Positions 52,731-61,600 of a stretch of DNA of 64,000 nt are shown in pieces. The stretch's first letter is position 1. Each line of letters opens with the position of its first letter. Origin of the DNA: a virus; the IMG/VR virus record IMGVR_UViG_3300037104_000592, positions 1-64,000 of that record. One strand, 5' to 3'. The notes under the pieces were generated by a model. It did no database searches. It was given only the letters and a program-made list of their open reading frames with translations, and had not been told where the DNA came from. A program made the position numbers and the translations under genes.

Positions 52731-53204
52731 ATGGCTAAAAAAGTATATTCGGCAGAGGAACTTTATAACAAAACAGTATCAGAACTTCGTGAAATGTGTG
52801 TTAAGTTTGGGATTACGGGTATGAGTAAAAGGAGAAAAGATGAGATTGTAGATGCTCTTTGTGATTATTATGAAGATACAGCACCTGAACCCCAAGTTAA
52901 AACACCAGTTTCTTCTTCATCTATCGTTTCTATGAATGCTCAACTTTCGAGTTATAGAAACCCCGATTCAAAAAATGATGACGATAAATACATCACCAAT
53001 ATTTTTGTGTCTTGCGGCGCAGCTTCTGGAAACTTCCCAGTTGTTGGAAAGAAAGTTGGAGCAGTTGCTGAATTCCTAAGAGAAGTTCTTAATATCGACC
53101 GTTTAAGTGTTGGAGTTGTGAATGGTGAAGAAGTTGAAGATAGTTATCTTCTTGCATCTGGAGATTCTCTTGAATTTCTAAAAGCAGGTGGTCGTAAAGG
53201 TTAA
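52731..53204 (+). CDS. SAP domain fused to ubiquitin-like/ThiS beta-grasp domain
   Basis: Residues about 11-47 (LYNKTVSELREMCVKFGITG, then KRRKDEIVDALCDYY) form a SAP-type nucleic-acid-binding helix pair. A Ser/Pro/Asp-rich linker (50-85) leads to a ThiS/MoaD-like beta-grasp domain (about 88-157): NIFVSCGAASG, a helix AVAEFLREVLN, and VNGEEVEDSYLLASGDSLEFLKAGG, the classic ending of sulfur-carrier/Ubl proteins, followed by RKG. If the JAMM peptidase removes RKG, a GG terminus would be exposed; alternatively the final Gly is itself activated, since PRTRC-C proteins also end in G-x-K-G. Codon use here is less AT-biased than that of neighbours, suggesting high expression. Confidence 0.8.
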   Translation: MAKKVYSAEELYNKTVSELREMCVKFGITGMSKRRKDEIVDALCDYYEDTAPEPQVKTPVSSSSIVSMNAQLSSYRNPDSKNDDDKYITNIFVSCGAASGNFPVVGKKVGAVAEFLREVLNIDRLSVGVVNGEEVEDSYLLASGDSLEFLKAGGRKG

Positions 53205-53249
53205 TTTGTATTATTAAAAATATTATATTATAAAGAATCGGAGTTACTT

Positions 53250-53768
53250 ATGAAAGAAACACTAGATAAGCTTACAGATGAAGGTGTAAAGCAACTAAAA
53301 TATTATTATAAGAAAACAAGGCTCTTTGGAAATATTTGCACTGTTTGTTTACTTATTGGAGAAAATAATGAACTTATTTCAAGAGGAGTTTCTATTTGTT
53401 CATTATTAGATTCTCATAAAAAATCAACAGGAAAAAATATTGCTTTAGGAAGAGCAATAAAAGCTCTAAAAAATAAGAAAACAACAGATGAAATAAATCC
53501 AAATAGAGATTCTTTAACACATTGGATGTATACTAAAAATATAAATAAAAAAGATCCTTATTTTAGCGATATGTTTGAAGAAATTAAATATAATTGCTTT
53601 TCTACAAAACCTTTAAAAATTAATAAAGAAGAAGTTTTAAAAGTTGAAATACCAATGGATTTTCCATTGTATGCAACTGTATCATTATTTACACATAAAT
53701 CTTCATTTAAACCAACTCCTACGGATGAAGAAGTTAAAATAATTGAAAAAAGAAAAAAGTTAGATTAA
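53250..53768 (+). CDS. Unknown protein with RGVSICS...ALGRAIKAL motif, 172 aa
   Basis: Preceded by AATCGGAGTTACTT. The segment ICTVCLLIGENNELISRGVS, then a lysine-rich G..IALGRAIKALKN, is a pattern I associate with hypothetical proteins of large phages, in which an RGxSxCSxxD...K..G...A..RA..AL block recurs. No catalytic role is known to me. Located between the Ubl gene and the structured RNA. Confidence 0.62.
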   Translation: MKETLDKLTDEGVKQLKYYYKKTRLFGNICTVCLLIGENNELISRGVSICSLLDSHKKSTGKNIALGRAIKALKNKKTTDEINPNRDSLTHWMYTKNINKKDPYFSDMFEEIKYNCFSTKPLKINKEEVLKVEIPMDFPLYATVSLFTHKSSFKPTPTDEEVKIIEKRKKLD

Positions 53769-53783
53769 ATTTTTAGAAAAATT

Positions 53784-53940
53784 GGGGTGGATAATCATAC
53801 TGAATAAGTGGTTTTGAAACCTGGTACTAAGAAAGAGTGCGAACTCTGGGGCAGGAACCCAGATAGAAGCTTTAGATGGCTCGATAGCTGACTGATAGAT
53901 ATTGCACCCAAAGTGCCTTATCCAGTATTATTCCACCCCA
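53784..53940 (+). ncRNA. Predicted structured RNA, about 157 nt
   Basis: The ends of this gene-free interval pair to close a long stem: GGGGTGGA (53784-53791) with TCCACCCC (53932-53939), TAAT with ATTA, and ACTG with CAGT, with bulged CAT and T. Inside are clear hairpins: GGTT-TTGA-AACC (53810-53822), AGAGT-GCGA-ACTCT with a GNRA loop (53834-53847), CTGGG...CCCAG (53846-53862, sharing one base with the previous stem), AGC...GCT around 53868-53889 and GCAC-CCAAA-GTGC (53904-53916). No T-loop GTTCRANNC, so it is not a tRNA. The closed multi-branch form recalls Y-RNA-like or packaging RNAs, but I cannot assign a family. The strand is inferred from neighbouring genes. Confidence 0.7.
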
Positions 53941-53957
53941 ATTTTAGGAGATTAAAA

Positions 53958-54200
53958 ATGGGTAGTTATAATCAAGATAAAGATGTTTTAATAAAAATGT
54001 TTGAAATGATTACAGATGAAAAGGGTTCTTCTCTAATGTTGTCTATTTTTTCATACGACAATGGACCGAAAAAATTAGCAATGACAAGATCATATAATAA
54101 AAAAGATGGATCTGTTGGATATTCTTCAGCAGGTAGATTAAGTCTTATGGAAGTTAATTTTCTAAAAGATAAATTAGATGAAATAATTAAAGAGATGTAA
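53958..54200 (+). CDS. Unknown small protein, 80 aa
   Basis: The ATG at 53958 follows TTTAGGAGATTAAAA; an in-frame GTG at 53913 lies inside the structured RNA and is less likely. Beta-rich, with the segment GPKKLAMTRSYNKKDGSVGYSSAGRLSLMEVNFLKDKLDEI typical of small conserved phage proteins that end in a helix after GRLS; the function is unknown. It lies between the RNA and the second E1-like gene. Confidence 0.62.
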   Translation: MGSYNQDKDVLIKMFEMITDEKGSSLMLSIFSYDNGPKKLAMTRSYNKKDGSVGYSSAGRLSLMEVNFLKDKLDEIIKEM

Positions 54201-54256
54201 CCCTCCCGATAACTATTTTTGATTTAAAGAACAAATAAAAGTCGTGGAGGAATAGA

Positions 54257-55132
54257 GTGTATAAAGATATAGCGATTATAGGTTTAGGAAGTATAGGAGG
54301 TTTTTTATCGAGCAATATCATAAACATAGACACAATAAAATCTTTGGTTTTAGTTGATTATGATAGAGTAGAACTGGAAAATTTGAAAAATTCAATTTAT
54401 AAAAAATCAGATGTTGGGAAATTTAAAGTTGAATGTGTATCTTCCGTTATAAAATTGTTCAATAGTGAAATAAATATTACAGCAATAAAAGATAGATATA
54501 TAGAGGGAAAAACAAAAATTCCAAAATGCGATTTAGTTATTGATTGTAGAGATTTTGTTTATGATAGAGGTTCAGAAATAAATATGAGATTATATATCTC
54601 TTCTAGACATTTAATAATTGATTGTAGAAAAGATATAAAATATCAATTACACTATGAAGGAAAATATATAGATACATTAACAAAATCTGATATTTATTCT
54701 GCTACAGCTAATTTGTCAAGATTGATATTTAATGAAGAATTAAATGATATAATTAAAAACAATTTAGTTCATACAATAGATATGGATGAATGCTTAAAAT
54801 CAAGTGAAGAAACTTTAAATAACTATAATAATAAAATGGAAGTTGTTATGGATTATCATAAAAAGAATGATTGTTTCATAAATTTTCTTGAAAATGCAGA
54901 AAATATAATAAATTTCAATAAAAAAAGTGAAGTGAAAATTTGTCTAAACGATAAAAGATTTCCATTATCTACTAAAATAATACCAAAAAATTATATTCAA
55001 AATGTAAATGACTTAAGTAAAAATTTTTTATCAATAATACCAGCTAAAAATCATAGTAGTTATATAGTTAAATCAATTATAGAAAAAAATATTTGTTATG
55101 TAATTTTAATACCAGAAACAGGGGCTGCTTAA
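54257..55132 (+). CDS. ThiF/E1-like protein, second module, divergent
   Basis: GTG start after GTGGAGGAATA. The 291-residue protein begins IAIIGLGSIGGFLSSN (Rossmann glycine loop), then VLVDYDRVELENLKNSIY, the E1-family D...D.xE..NL block but with N-S where ThiF and E1 enzymes have R-Q, so nucleotide contacts may differ. VIDCRDFVYDR replaces the aVDn...R motif. The C-terminal 130 residues differ from ThiF and end in a short beta-rich region. It is followed immediately by a minimal E2-like gene. It is either a divergent activating enzyme for an unidentified Ubl or a scaffold that has lost adenylation. Confidence 0.75.
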   Translation: MYKDIAIIGLGSIGGFLSSNIINIDTIKSLVLVDYDRVELENLKNSIYKKSDVGKFKVECVSSVIKLFNSEINITAIKDRYIEGKTKIPKCDLVIDCRDFVYDRGSEINMRLYISSRHLIIDCRKDIKYQLHYEGKYIDTLTKSDIYSATANLSRLIFNEELNDIIKNNLVHTIDMDECLKSSEETLNNYNNKMEVVMDYHKKNDCFINFLENAENIINFNKKSEVKICLNDKRFPLSTKIIPKNYIQNVNDLSKNFLSIIPAKNHSSYIVKSIIEKNICYVILIPETGAA

Positions 55133-55134
55133 AA

Positions 55135-55476
55135 ATGAGCATAAAAACTATTACTATTGAGAAAAAAATAACACCAAGAATTGCTATTTATAAACGAGAT
55201 GCCTTTGATATTTTAGAGGTTGATCCAGAATTCATGATAAATAAATATGAGATAACTTTAAAAGAATCAAAAGTAGTTTCTTTAAAATTATTTGCTTTAC
55301 ATCCAAATTGTAATCCAGATACTGGAGAATTTTGTTTAGGTCCTGACATAATTGAAAATCAAGCAAATGAATATCTTTTAGAAAAAGTTATTCCTTATAC
55401 ACTATCAGTATATAATTTAGATAGTTGTTATTTCAGGCCAAAAAATGGAAAAGTAAAATATGGAATAATGAAATGA
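55135..55476 (+). CDS. Minimal E2-like protein, 113 aa
   Basis: The ATG at 55135 is 2 bp after the E1-like stop. Residues about 40-75 read ITLKESKVVSLKLFALHPNC, then NPDTGEFCLGPDI. This HPN...G.xCLG block is the hallmark of the E2/UBC active site, with a cysteine 11 residues after the histidine (10 in typical eukaryotic E2s). Flanking strands and a C-terminal helix (IIENQANEYLLEKVIPYTLSVY) fit a trimmed UBC fold. At 113 residues it is shorter than canonical E2s (about 150). It resembles the N-terminal block of the protein at 48368, so it is probably a second conjugating or adaptor subunit paired with 54257. Confidence 0.68.
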   Translation: MSIKTITIEKKITPRIAIYKRDAFDILEVDPEFMINKYEITLKESKVVSLKLFALHPNCNPDTGEFCLGPDIIENQANEYLLEKVIPYTLSVYNLDSCYFRPKNGKVKYGIMK

Positions 55477-55495
55477 TTAGAGAGGTGGTGATTAT

Positions 55496-55711
55496 TTGAA
55501 AAATGCAACCAGATATAAAGAGAAAGTTATTAATGTTGTATCTGATATTATTGATGAATTAGAACCAATTATAAAAAAAGCAGGGAATAGTTTTATACAC
55601 TTTGCTAAAGAGTTATCAGAGGAAAAATTAGAAGAATTATTGAATAAAGGAAAAAATAAAGTAAAAAGCAAATTAAAAAAAGGAGAAAACAATGCCTCCA
55701 AAAAAGAATAA
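55496..55711 (+). CDS. Unknown lysine-rich helical protein, 71 aa
   Basis: TTG start after AGAGGTGGTGATTA. Strongly basic C-terminus (NKGKNKVKSKLKKGENN) and an amphipathic central helix (VINVVSDIIDELEPIIKKAG). It overlaps the next gene by 20 bp. It could bind DNA or RNA electrostatically. Unrecognised. Confidence 0.55.
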   Translation: MKNATRYKEKVINVVSDIIDELEPIIKKAGNSFIHFAKELSEEKLEELLNKGKNKVKSKLKKGENNASKKE

Positions 55712-55919
55712 GGATAAAGAGCAAAATTTCTTCAATGAATATTTTGAAAAAGAGATGACTAAGTTTGTAGACTCAAGAATAAAAGAAAACATTGAGAAAG
55801 ATTCAAGTGAGATAGTTAGTACTTTATTTCCTTATATAGATAAAGTTATAAGTGATAAAATTAAAGAGCATATACAATTTTTAGGAGAGACTTTAATAAA
55901 AACATTCAAACAGGAGTAA
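55692..55919 (+). CDS. Unknown helical protein, 75 aa
   Basis: Starts at an ATG preceded by AAAAAGGAGAAAACA and ends 7 bp before RNA polymerase beta' of the second set. Charged, helical throughout (EYFEKEMTKFVDSRIKENIEKD). Position suggests a polymerase-linked factor, but the sequence shows nothing diagnostic. Confidence 0.55.
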   Translation: MPPKKNKDKEQNFFNEYFEKEMTKFVDSRIKENIEKDSSEIVSTLFPYIDKVISDKIKEHIQFLGETLIKTFKQE

Positions 55920-55926
55920 AAACTAA

Positions 55927-58623
55927 ATGCCAAATATATTAAACATAGATAAGTTTTGTGAAAACTTAAAAGGAATTTCTTCTTTAAAAGCTATTGATAA
56001 AAGAAAATTCCATCCAAATGGATTATTCTCAGAGCAGATATTTGGTCCTTTAAAAAATTATACATGTCAATGTGGAATATATCATGGAGTATCCAATGCA
56101 GGTGGAACTTGCGAAATATGTGGAGTTGATATTGTTCATAGTATTGAGAGAAGAAGAAGATTTGGAAAAATTGTTCTACCTTTGAAAGTTGTTAATCCAA
56201 TTTTTTATGATTTGGTTATAAAATTGGGTGGAAATATATTAAAAAAGAATATAGATGAGTTAATGAAAAATGAAAAAAGTTATTTATATAAAGATGAAAA
56301 TGATTATATTGTAGAAACTAAGTTACCCCATCCTACTAATACTCAAATATGGGATAGATCTGAAGCAATTTTTGAATTAGTAAATGGACTTGCTACAGAG
56401 TTGGGAAATAATGAAAGTGGAATGGGAATTAAAGAATGGGAATTAATAAAAAATAATATTGATTGTTTATTTATTAAAAATGTTATAGTGTTACCACCTG
56501 ATTTAAGACCTGCTGCAAAAGGAATGGATAAGAACGATCAACGAATGGATAAGATAAATAGATTTTATGTTCAAATTCTTACAAAAAAAGAAAGTATGAG
56601 AAATACTCCTATAAATATAGAAACTGATAAAAGCGTATATTACAATTTTTTCAAGCAATTACAGAGAGATGTTAATGAATTATATGAACATATTATTTCA
56701 AAAATATCCAAGAAAGAAGGTTTAATAAGAGGAAATATTTTAGGGAAGAGAATAGATTTCTCAGGTAGAGCTGTTATTGTTCCAGAACCTTCTTTGAAAT
56801 TAGATGAATGTAGTCTTCCATATTTAATGGTTTTAGAATTATTTAAAATTCAATTATCTAAAAAACTTATAGATTTAAAACAGTTTAAATTATTAAATGA
56901 AGCAATTGATTTTGTTGATAGGTGTATAGAATTATCAGATCCTATTTTATTTAATATTTGTCAAGACATAGTTAAAAATGAAGTTTGTTTACTTAATAGA
57001 CAACCAACTTTACATAGATTAGGAATGATTGGATTTAAGATAAAAACTTCTTTAGATAAAGTTATAAAGATACACCCCCTAGTTTGTCCAGGATTTAATT
57101 CGGATTTTGATGGAGATCAAATGGCAGTATATATTCCGATTTCTGATAGGACAAAAGCAGAAGTTAGAGAAAAATTTATGTCAACTAAAAATTTATCTAA
57201 TCCTTCAAATGGAAGTTTAATTACTATTCCAAGTCAGGATATGGTTTTAGGAATTTATATGTTGACTACATCATCATTTGGAGAAGTTGAATATAAAGGT
57301 GAAAAAATAACAATTGGATCCAAAATATTCAATGAATGTTTACCAAGTGATTATCCATTAATAAATGGTTCAATAAATAATAAGATCTTAAAAGAAACAT
57401 TAAATGATATTAAAAATAAATATCCAGATGAAATAGTAACTGAAGTATTAGATAAAATAAAAGAAGTTGGTTTTAGATTTTCAACAATATATGGAACCTC
57501 AATGTCTTTGAAGCATATTTCAATTGATGGAATTGATAAAATTAAAAATGATATTTATTCATTGGATAATATTCAAGATCAATTATCTGCAATCTCTAGT
57601 AAAAAAACTGAAGATATAATGAGGAAAAACTTTAAATATTCTTATCTTATAGATTCAGGTGCAAGAGGAAAATGGGATCAGGTAAGACAAATAATTTTAA
57701 CAAGAGGATATATTTCTAATTTTCAAGGAGATATTCTCCCAACCCCAATAAAGCATAATTTAATAGAAGGTTTAGATCAACAAGAGTTTTTTAATTCAAC
57801 ATACGGTTGTAGAAAAGGATTATTAGATGTTGCATTAAATACAGGTGATTCTGGATATTTATCTAGAAAATTAATTTTCACTTGTGTTAACTTAATAATT
57901 GGGGAAGAAGATGATTGTGGAACAACAGATTATCTTGATATATTAGTTACTAGTGAAAAGAAAGCAAAAATGTTAATTGGAAGATATTATTTAAATGATG
58001 GAAATTTATCTGAAATAACAGTTGAAAATCATAAAGGATTTGTTGGAAAATTAATTCAACTTAGAAGTCCTATTTTCTGTAAAAATGAAGAACTATGTCA
58101 TAAATGTTATGGAAACTTATATAAAAATTTACATAGTAAGTTTGTAGGAATTATAGCTGCTCAAGCATGTGGAGAAGCTGGAGTTCAGCTAATTTTGAGA
58201 ACATTCCATACAAGTGGTGTAGCAAAGATTTCGGAAGATCAAACAGATATGAGACAGTCAGATATCGTAAGTGATTTATCTTCTGTATCAAAAGTTCTTC
58301 ATAATAAAGATAAAAAGGAATATAAAGAATTAGTTTCTAATTTATTTGACTTATATATTATAAATAGAGATATTCACCATATTCATTTTGAATGTATAAT
58401 TTCTCAAATGATGTGGAAAGGTTTTAGAAAATGGAGACTTCTACCAAATAGAGATAAAATTTCTTCAGACTATTATTCAATTCAAACAGTTCCTGAAAAA
58501 GAAAGTTGGATTGTAGGATTAGCTTTCTCAAATCCAAAAAACCATATTTTAAAAGGAATTGTTCAAGATGGAAATTATAAAGGAATTTTTGATAAAATAA
58601 TGCTAGGAGAAATACCTAGATAA
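55927..58623 (+). CDS. RNA polymerase beta' subunit, second set
   Basis: An 898-residue single-chain beta'. Unlike the first beta' it keeps an N-terminal zinc site, CQCG (47-50) and CEICG (62-66). The catalytic loop is NSDFDGDQM at 391-399: all three aspartates are present, but Ala of NADFDGDQM is Ser. ILGKRIDFSGRAVIVPEP and LNRQPTLHRLGM precede it, as in RpoC. The C-terminus has CKNEELCHKCYGNLY and GIIAAQACGEAGVQLILRTFHTSG, corresponding to the trigger-loop side. About 65% of bacterial beta' length. It differs enough from the first set that they are ancient paralogues or separate acquisitions. Confidence 0.95.
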   Translation: MPNILNIDKFCENLKGISSLKAIDKRKFHPNGLFSEQIFGPLKNYTCQCGIYHGVSNAGGTCEICGVDIVHSIERRRRFGKIVLPLKVVNPIFYDLVIKLGGNILKKNIDELMKNEKSYLYKDENDYIVETKLPHPTNTQIWDRSEAIFELVNGLATELGNNESGMGIKEWELIKNNIDCLFIKNVIVLPPDLRPAAKGMDKNDQRMDKINRFYVQILTKKESMRNTPINIETDKSVYYNFFKQLQRDVNELYEHIISKISKKEGLIRGNILGKRIDFSGRAVIVPEPSLKLDECSLPYLMVLELFKIQLSKKLIDLKQFKLLNEAIDFVDRCIELSDPILFNICQDIVKNEVCLLNRQPTLHRLGMIGFKIKTSLDKVIKIHPLVCPGFNSDFDGDQMAVYIPISDRTKAEVREKFMSTKNLSNPSNGSLITIPSQDMVLGIYMLTTSSFGEVEYKGEKITIGSKIFNECLPSDYPLINGSINNKILKETLNDIKNKYPDEIVTEVLDKIKEVGFRFSTIYGTSMSLKHISIDGIDKIKNDIYSLDNIQDQLSAISSKKTEDIMRKNFKYSYLIDSGARGKWDQVRQIILTRGYISNFQGDILPTPIKHNLIEGLDQQEFFNSTYGCRKGLLDVALNTGDSGYLSRKLIFTCVNLIIGEEDDCGTTDYLDILVTSEKKAKMLIGRYYLNDGNLSEITVENHKGFVGKLIQLRSPIFCKNEELCHKCYGNLYKNLHSKFVGIIAAQACGEAGVQLILRTFHTSGVAKISEDQTDMRQSDIVSDLSSVSKVLHNKDKKEYKELVSNLFDLYIINRDIHHIHFECIISQMMWKGFRKWRLLPNRDKISSDYYSIQTVPEKESWIVGLAFSNPKNHILKGIVQDGNYKGIFDKIMLGEIPR

Positions 58624-58653
58624 AAAATTTTAACACCTCAGGAGGTGAAATTA

Positions 58654-61600
58654 GTGGATATAATAAATCCAAACTATAAAATAAATGAAGAAAACAATAT
58701 ATTTTCAATAAGAGAAAAAGAATATAACTTAATAAAAGATAATGTAAGAGAAATTTTAAAAGCAGCAGAAGAAGTTGGTTTTTTAGTTAATGAACTTGGA
58801 ATAACGGAATCTAAATTCTCATCTGGAGAATTACAGAAAACATTAAAGAAAAATTTAGTTATAAAATTAAGACGAGGATCTTCTGACATAGACTTATCTA
58901 TGGCTATTCCAAAATTAATTGATAAAAATTATGTTATAATTGGAGGAAGGAAAAAAGTTCCTTTATTTCAATTATTTGATATTCCTGTAGTTACAAGAGG
59001 AAAAACTATAAAAATCAGAACCAATGTAGCAAGTATGATGATAGTAGATGAAAAAGAATTTCCATTTATTCATCTATCAATTTTTAATAAAAAAGTTCCA
59101 TTGTCCTTAGTCATATTTGCTTACTATGGTTTAGAAGAAACAAAAAATAAATTTAGTTTAGATAAAATAGAAATTCCTGAAATAAAAACTTTACATGATA
59201 AATTAATGACAGATTTAAAAGATTTTTATGAAGGATCAGAAGGGTTTACAAAAGAAGAATTTATCAAAGAAGTTGGTAAATTCTTCTCAACAAATGATGC
59301 AAAAAATAAAGGTGAAGATTTAATTTATGCTCTAGATCTTATTTTAAAGACCGATATAATGTCAGCTAAATTTTTCAAAACTGGAAACATTTTAGATGAA
59401 ATTGTTGAGGTTATTAAATTAGGTGGTTATGATGATACTGATTTAAGAAATAAAAGAGTAAGGTGTTTTGAATATGTAATTTTAGCTAAAGTATCTAAAG
59501 CAATATTTGATCTATGTATGTCAAATAGATCAACCACAAGACAAGCTAAATTTAATGTAAATTCCAGTCAAATTTTATCAGATTGTAATGTTTCAGATAT
59601 TGTTCAATTTGATTTTTCAATAAATCCAATTGAACAATTAACAAAATTAACAAGAACAAGTTTGGTTGGTCCTGGTGGGTTTGACAGAGAAAATGTTCCA
59701 GAATATCTAAGAGATATTAATCCATCAATGTTTGGAAGAATTTGTCCTGTTGATACTCCTGATAGAGATAACTGTGGAATATTACAAAGTTTATTACCAA
59801 ATACACCATTAGATGAAAATTTAAAATTTACAGATGAATCATTAGAAAAATCACCTATTTCTATTCCAGTTTCTTTAGTTCCATTTTTAGAACATGATGA
59901 TCAAACTAGATTACAAATGGCATCATCACAAATGAGACAGTCTATTATGTTATCAGAGTTTGAAGTTCCTATGGTTCAATCGGGATGTGAAGGGTTATAT
60001 ACAGATCATAGTAGCTTTATAAAAAAGGCTAGAAAAAATGGAAAAGTATCTTATGTAGATCAGTTTAATATAATTATTGTTTATGATGATAATGATTATG
60101 ATATTTTTGATGTATCAAATAGAAGAATATATGTTGAAAATATGGATGTTATGAACATATATGTTTCTAAAGGAGATAAAGTTAAAAAAGGAACGATTAT
60201 TGCTGAAAGTAATTATTGTAAAGATGGAAAAATAAATTTTGGAAGAAATTTATTAACAGCTGTTATGCCATATTATGGATATAATTATGAGGATGCAATT
60301 GTTATTTCTGATAGATTAGTAAAAGAAAATATTTTTACATCTATTCATTATATTGATTTATCATTTGTATTACCAGCAGATAAAATTTTACTTAGTTTAG
60401 AAAAAGATAAATATAAACCCCTTCCAACTCCAAAACCATATATAGATTTGGAAGAAGGAATTACAGAAGAAGAAAAAAGAAAAAGAAAAAGAGAATTAGT
60501 TTTAAAGGGTCAACATTATGCTATAATTAAACAAATTCCATCTACTACTTTGGATTACAATTCTATTTTCGAGGAAGAGATACCTTTAACTGCTAAAAGA
60601 GATATTTTAGTAACTGAAGTAAATATTTATCCTAATAAATGGAATGACTCAATTCCAAAATTTAATGAATGGATAGATAAAAAATCTAAAGAACAAATAG
60701 ATCAAGAGAATAAATTTAAGAGAATTATTTATGAAAATCTACCAAAAAGAAATGCTGATCAATATATAAGAGATCATAATCTAGATAGATTTTCTCATAT
60801 TGGAAAGTTTAAAATTAAAGGTGAAGAAATAAAAGGAACTTTAATTGAGATGTTTGGTTTTTATGTTAGACCAATTACTATTGGAGATAAGATTGGAAAC
60901 AGACATGGAAATAAAGGTGTAATTTCAAAAATAGTTCCACATAATCTTATGCCTAAATTAGAAGATGGAAGAAATGTTGATATATGTATAAATCCTTTAG
61001 GTGTTCCTTCGAGAATGAATGTTGGTCAAATATTTGAGTTACATTCTGCAATGTCTTTATATGATTTAAAAAAGACTATGTTAAAAATGATAAAAGAAGG
61101 AAAATCCAAAGACGAATTGAAAACATATATTTTAAATTATATTAAAATCATTGATAATACAGAAAATAATTGGTATTATAAACAGTTTGAAAAAAATATA
61201 AAAACTATAAATAAAAAGTTTATAGAAGATCTTACTATTCTTGCTCCACCATTTGAATCATCAACTAGAAAAATGATATTAGATGCTTGTGAATATACAA
61301 ATACCAAAACTGAATTTAAAGTATACGAACCATATGAAAAAATTGATATTCATGATATAGCTTGTGGGTTTATATATTTCTTTAGAATGGTTCACATAGC
61401 TGAAAATAGATTAGCAGCTAGAGGGATTGGTTCATATGGAAGAAGAACAATGCAACCAGGTGGTGGTCGTAAACACAAAGGAGGACAACGTTGTGGAGAG
61501 ATGGAAATCGCAGCAATCATTGCTCATGGTGGACTTGAAAATCTATATGAAACTTTAACAACCAAGTCAGATTGTATAGATCTTAAAAATAAACATATTA

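Noticed and set aside
53784-53940. Possible tRNA or tmRNA (acceptor-like GGGGTGG...CCACCCCA)
   Set aside because: No T-loop GTTCRANNC, no D- or anticodon-arm spacing and no CCA in register; kept only as a structured RNA of unknown family.
53913-53957. GTG start extending the 53958 gene upstream
   Set aside because: It would begin within the 3' arm of the structured RNA; the ATG at 53958 has a proper AGGAG site at normal spacing.
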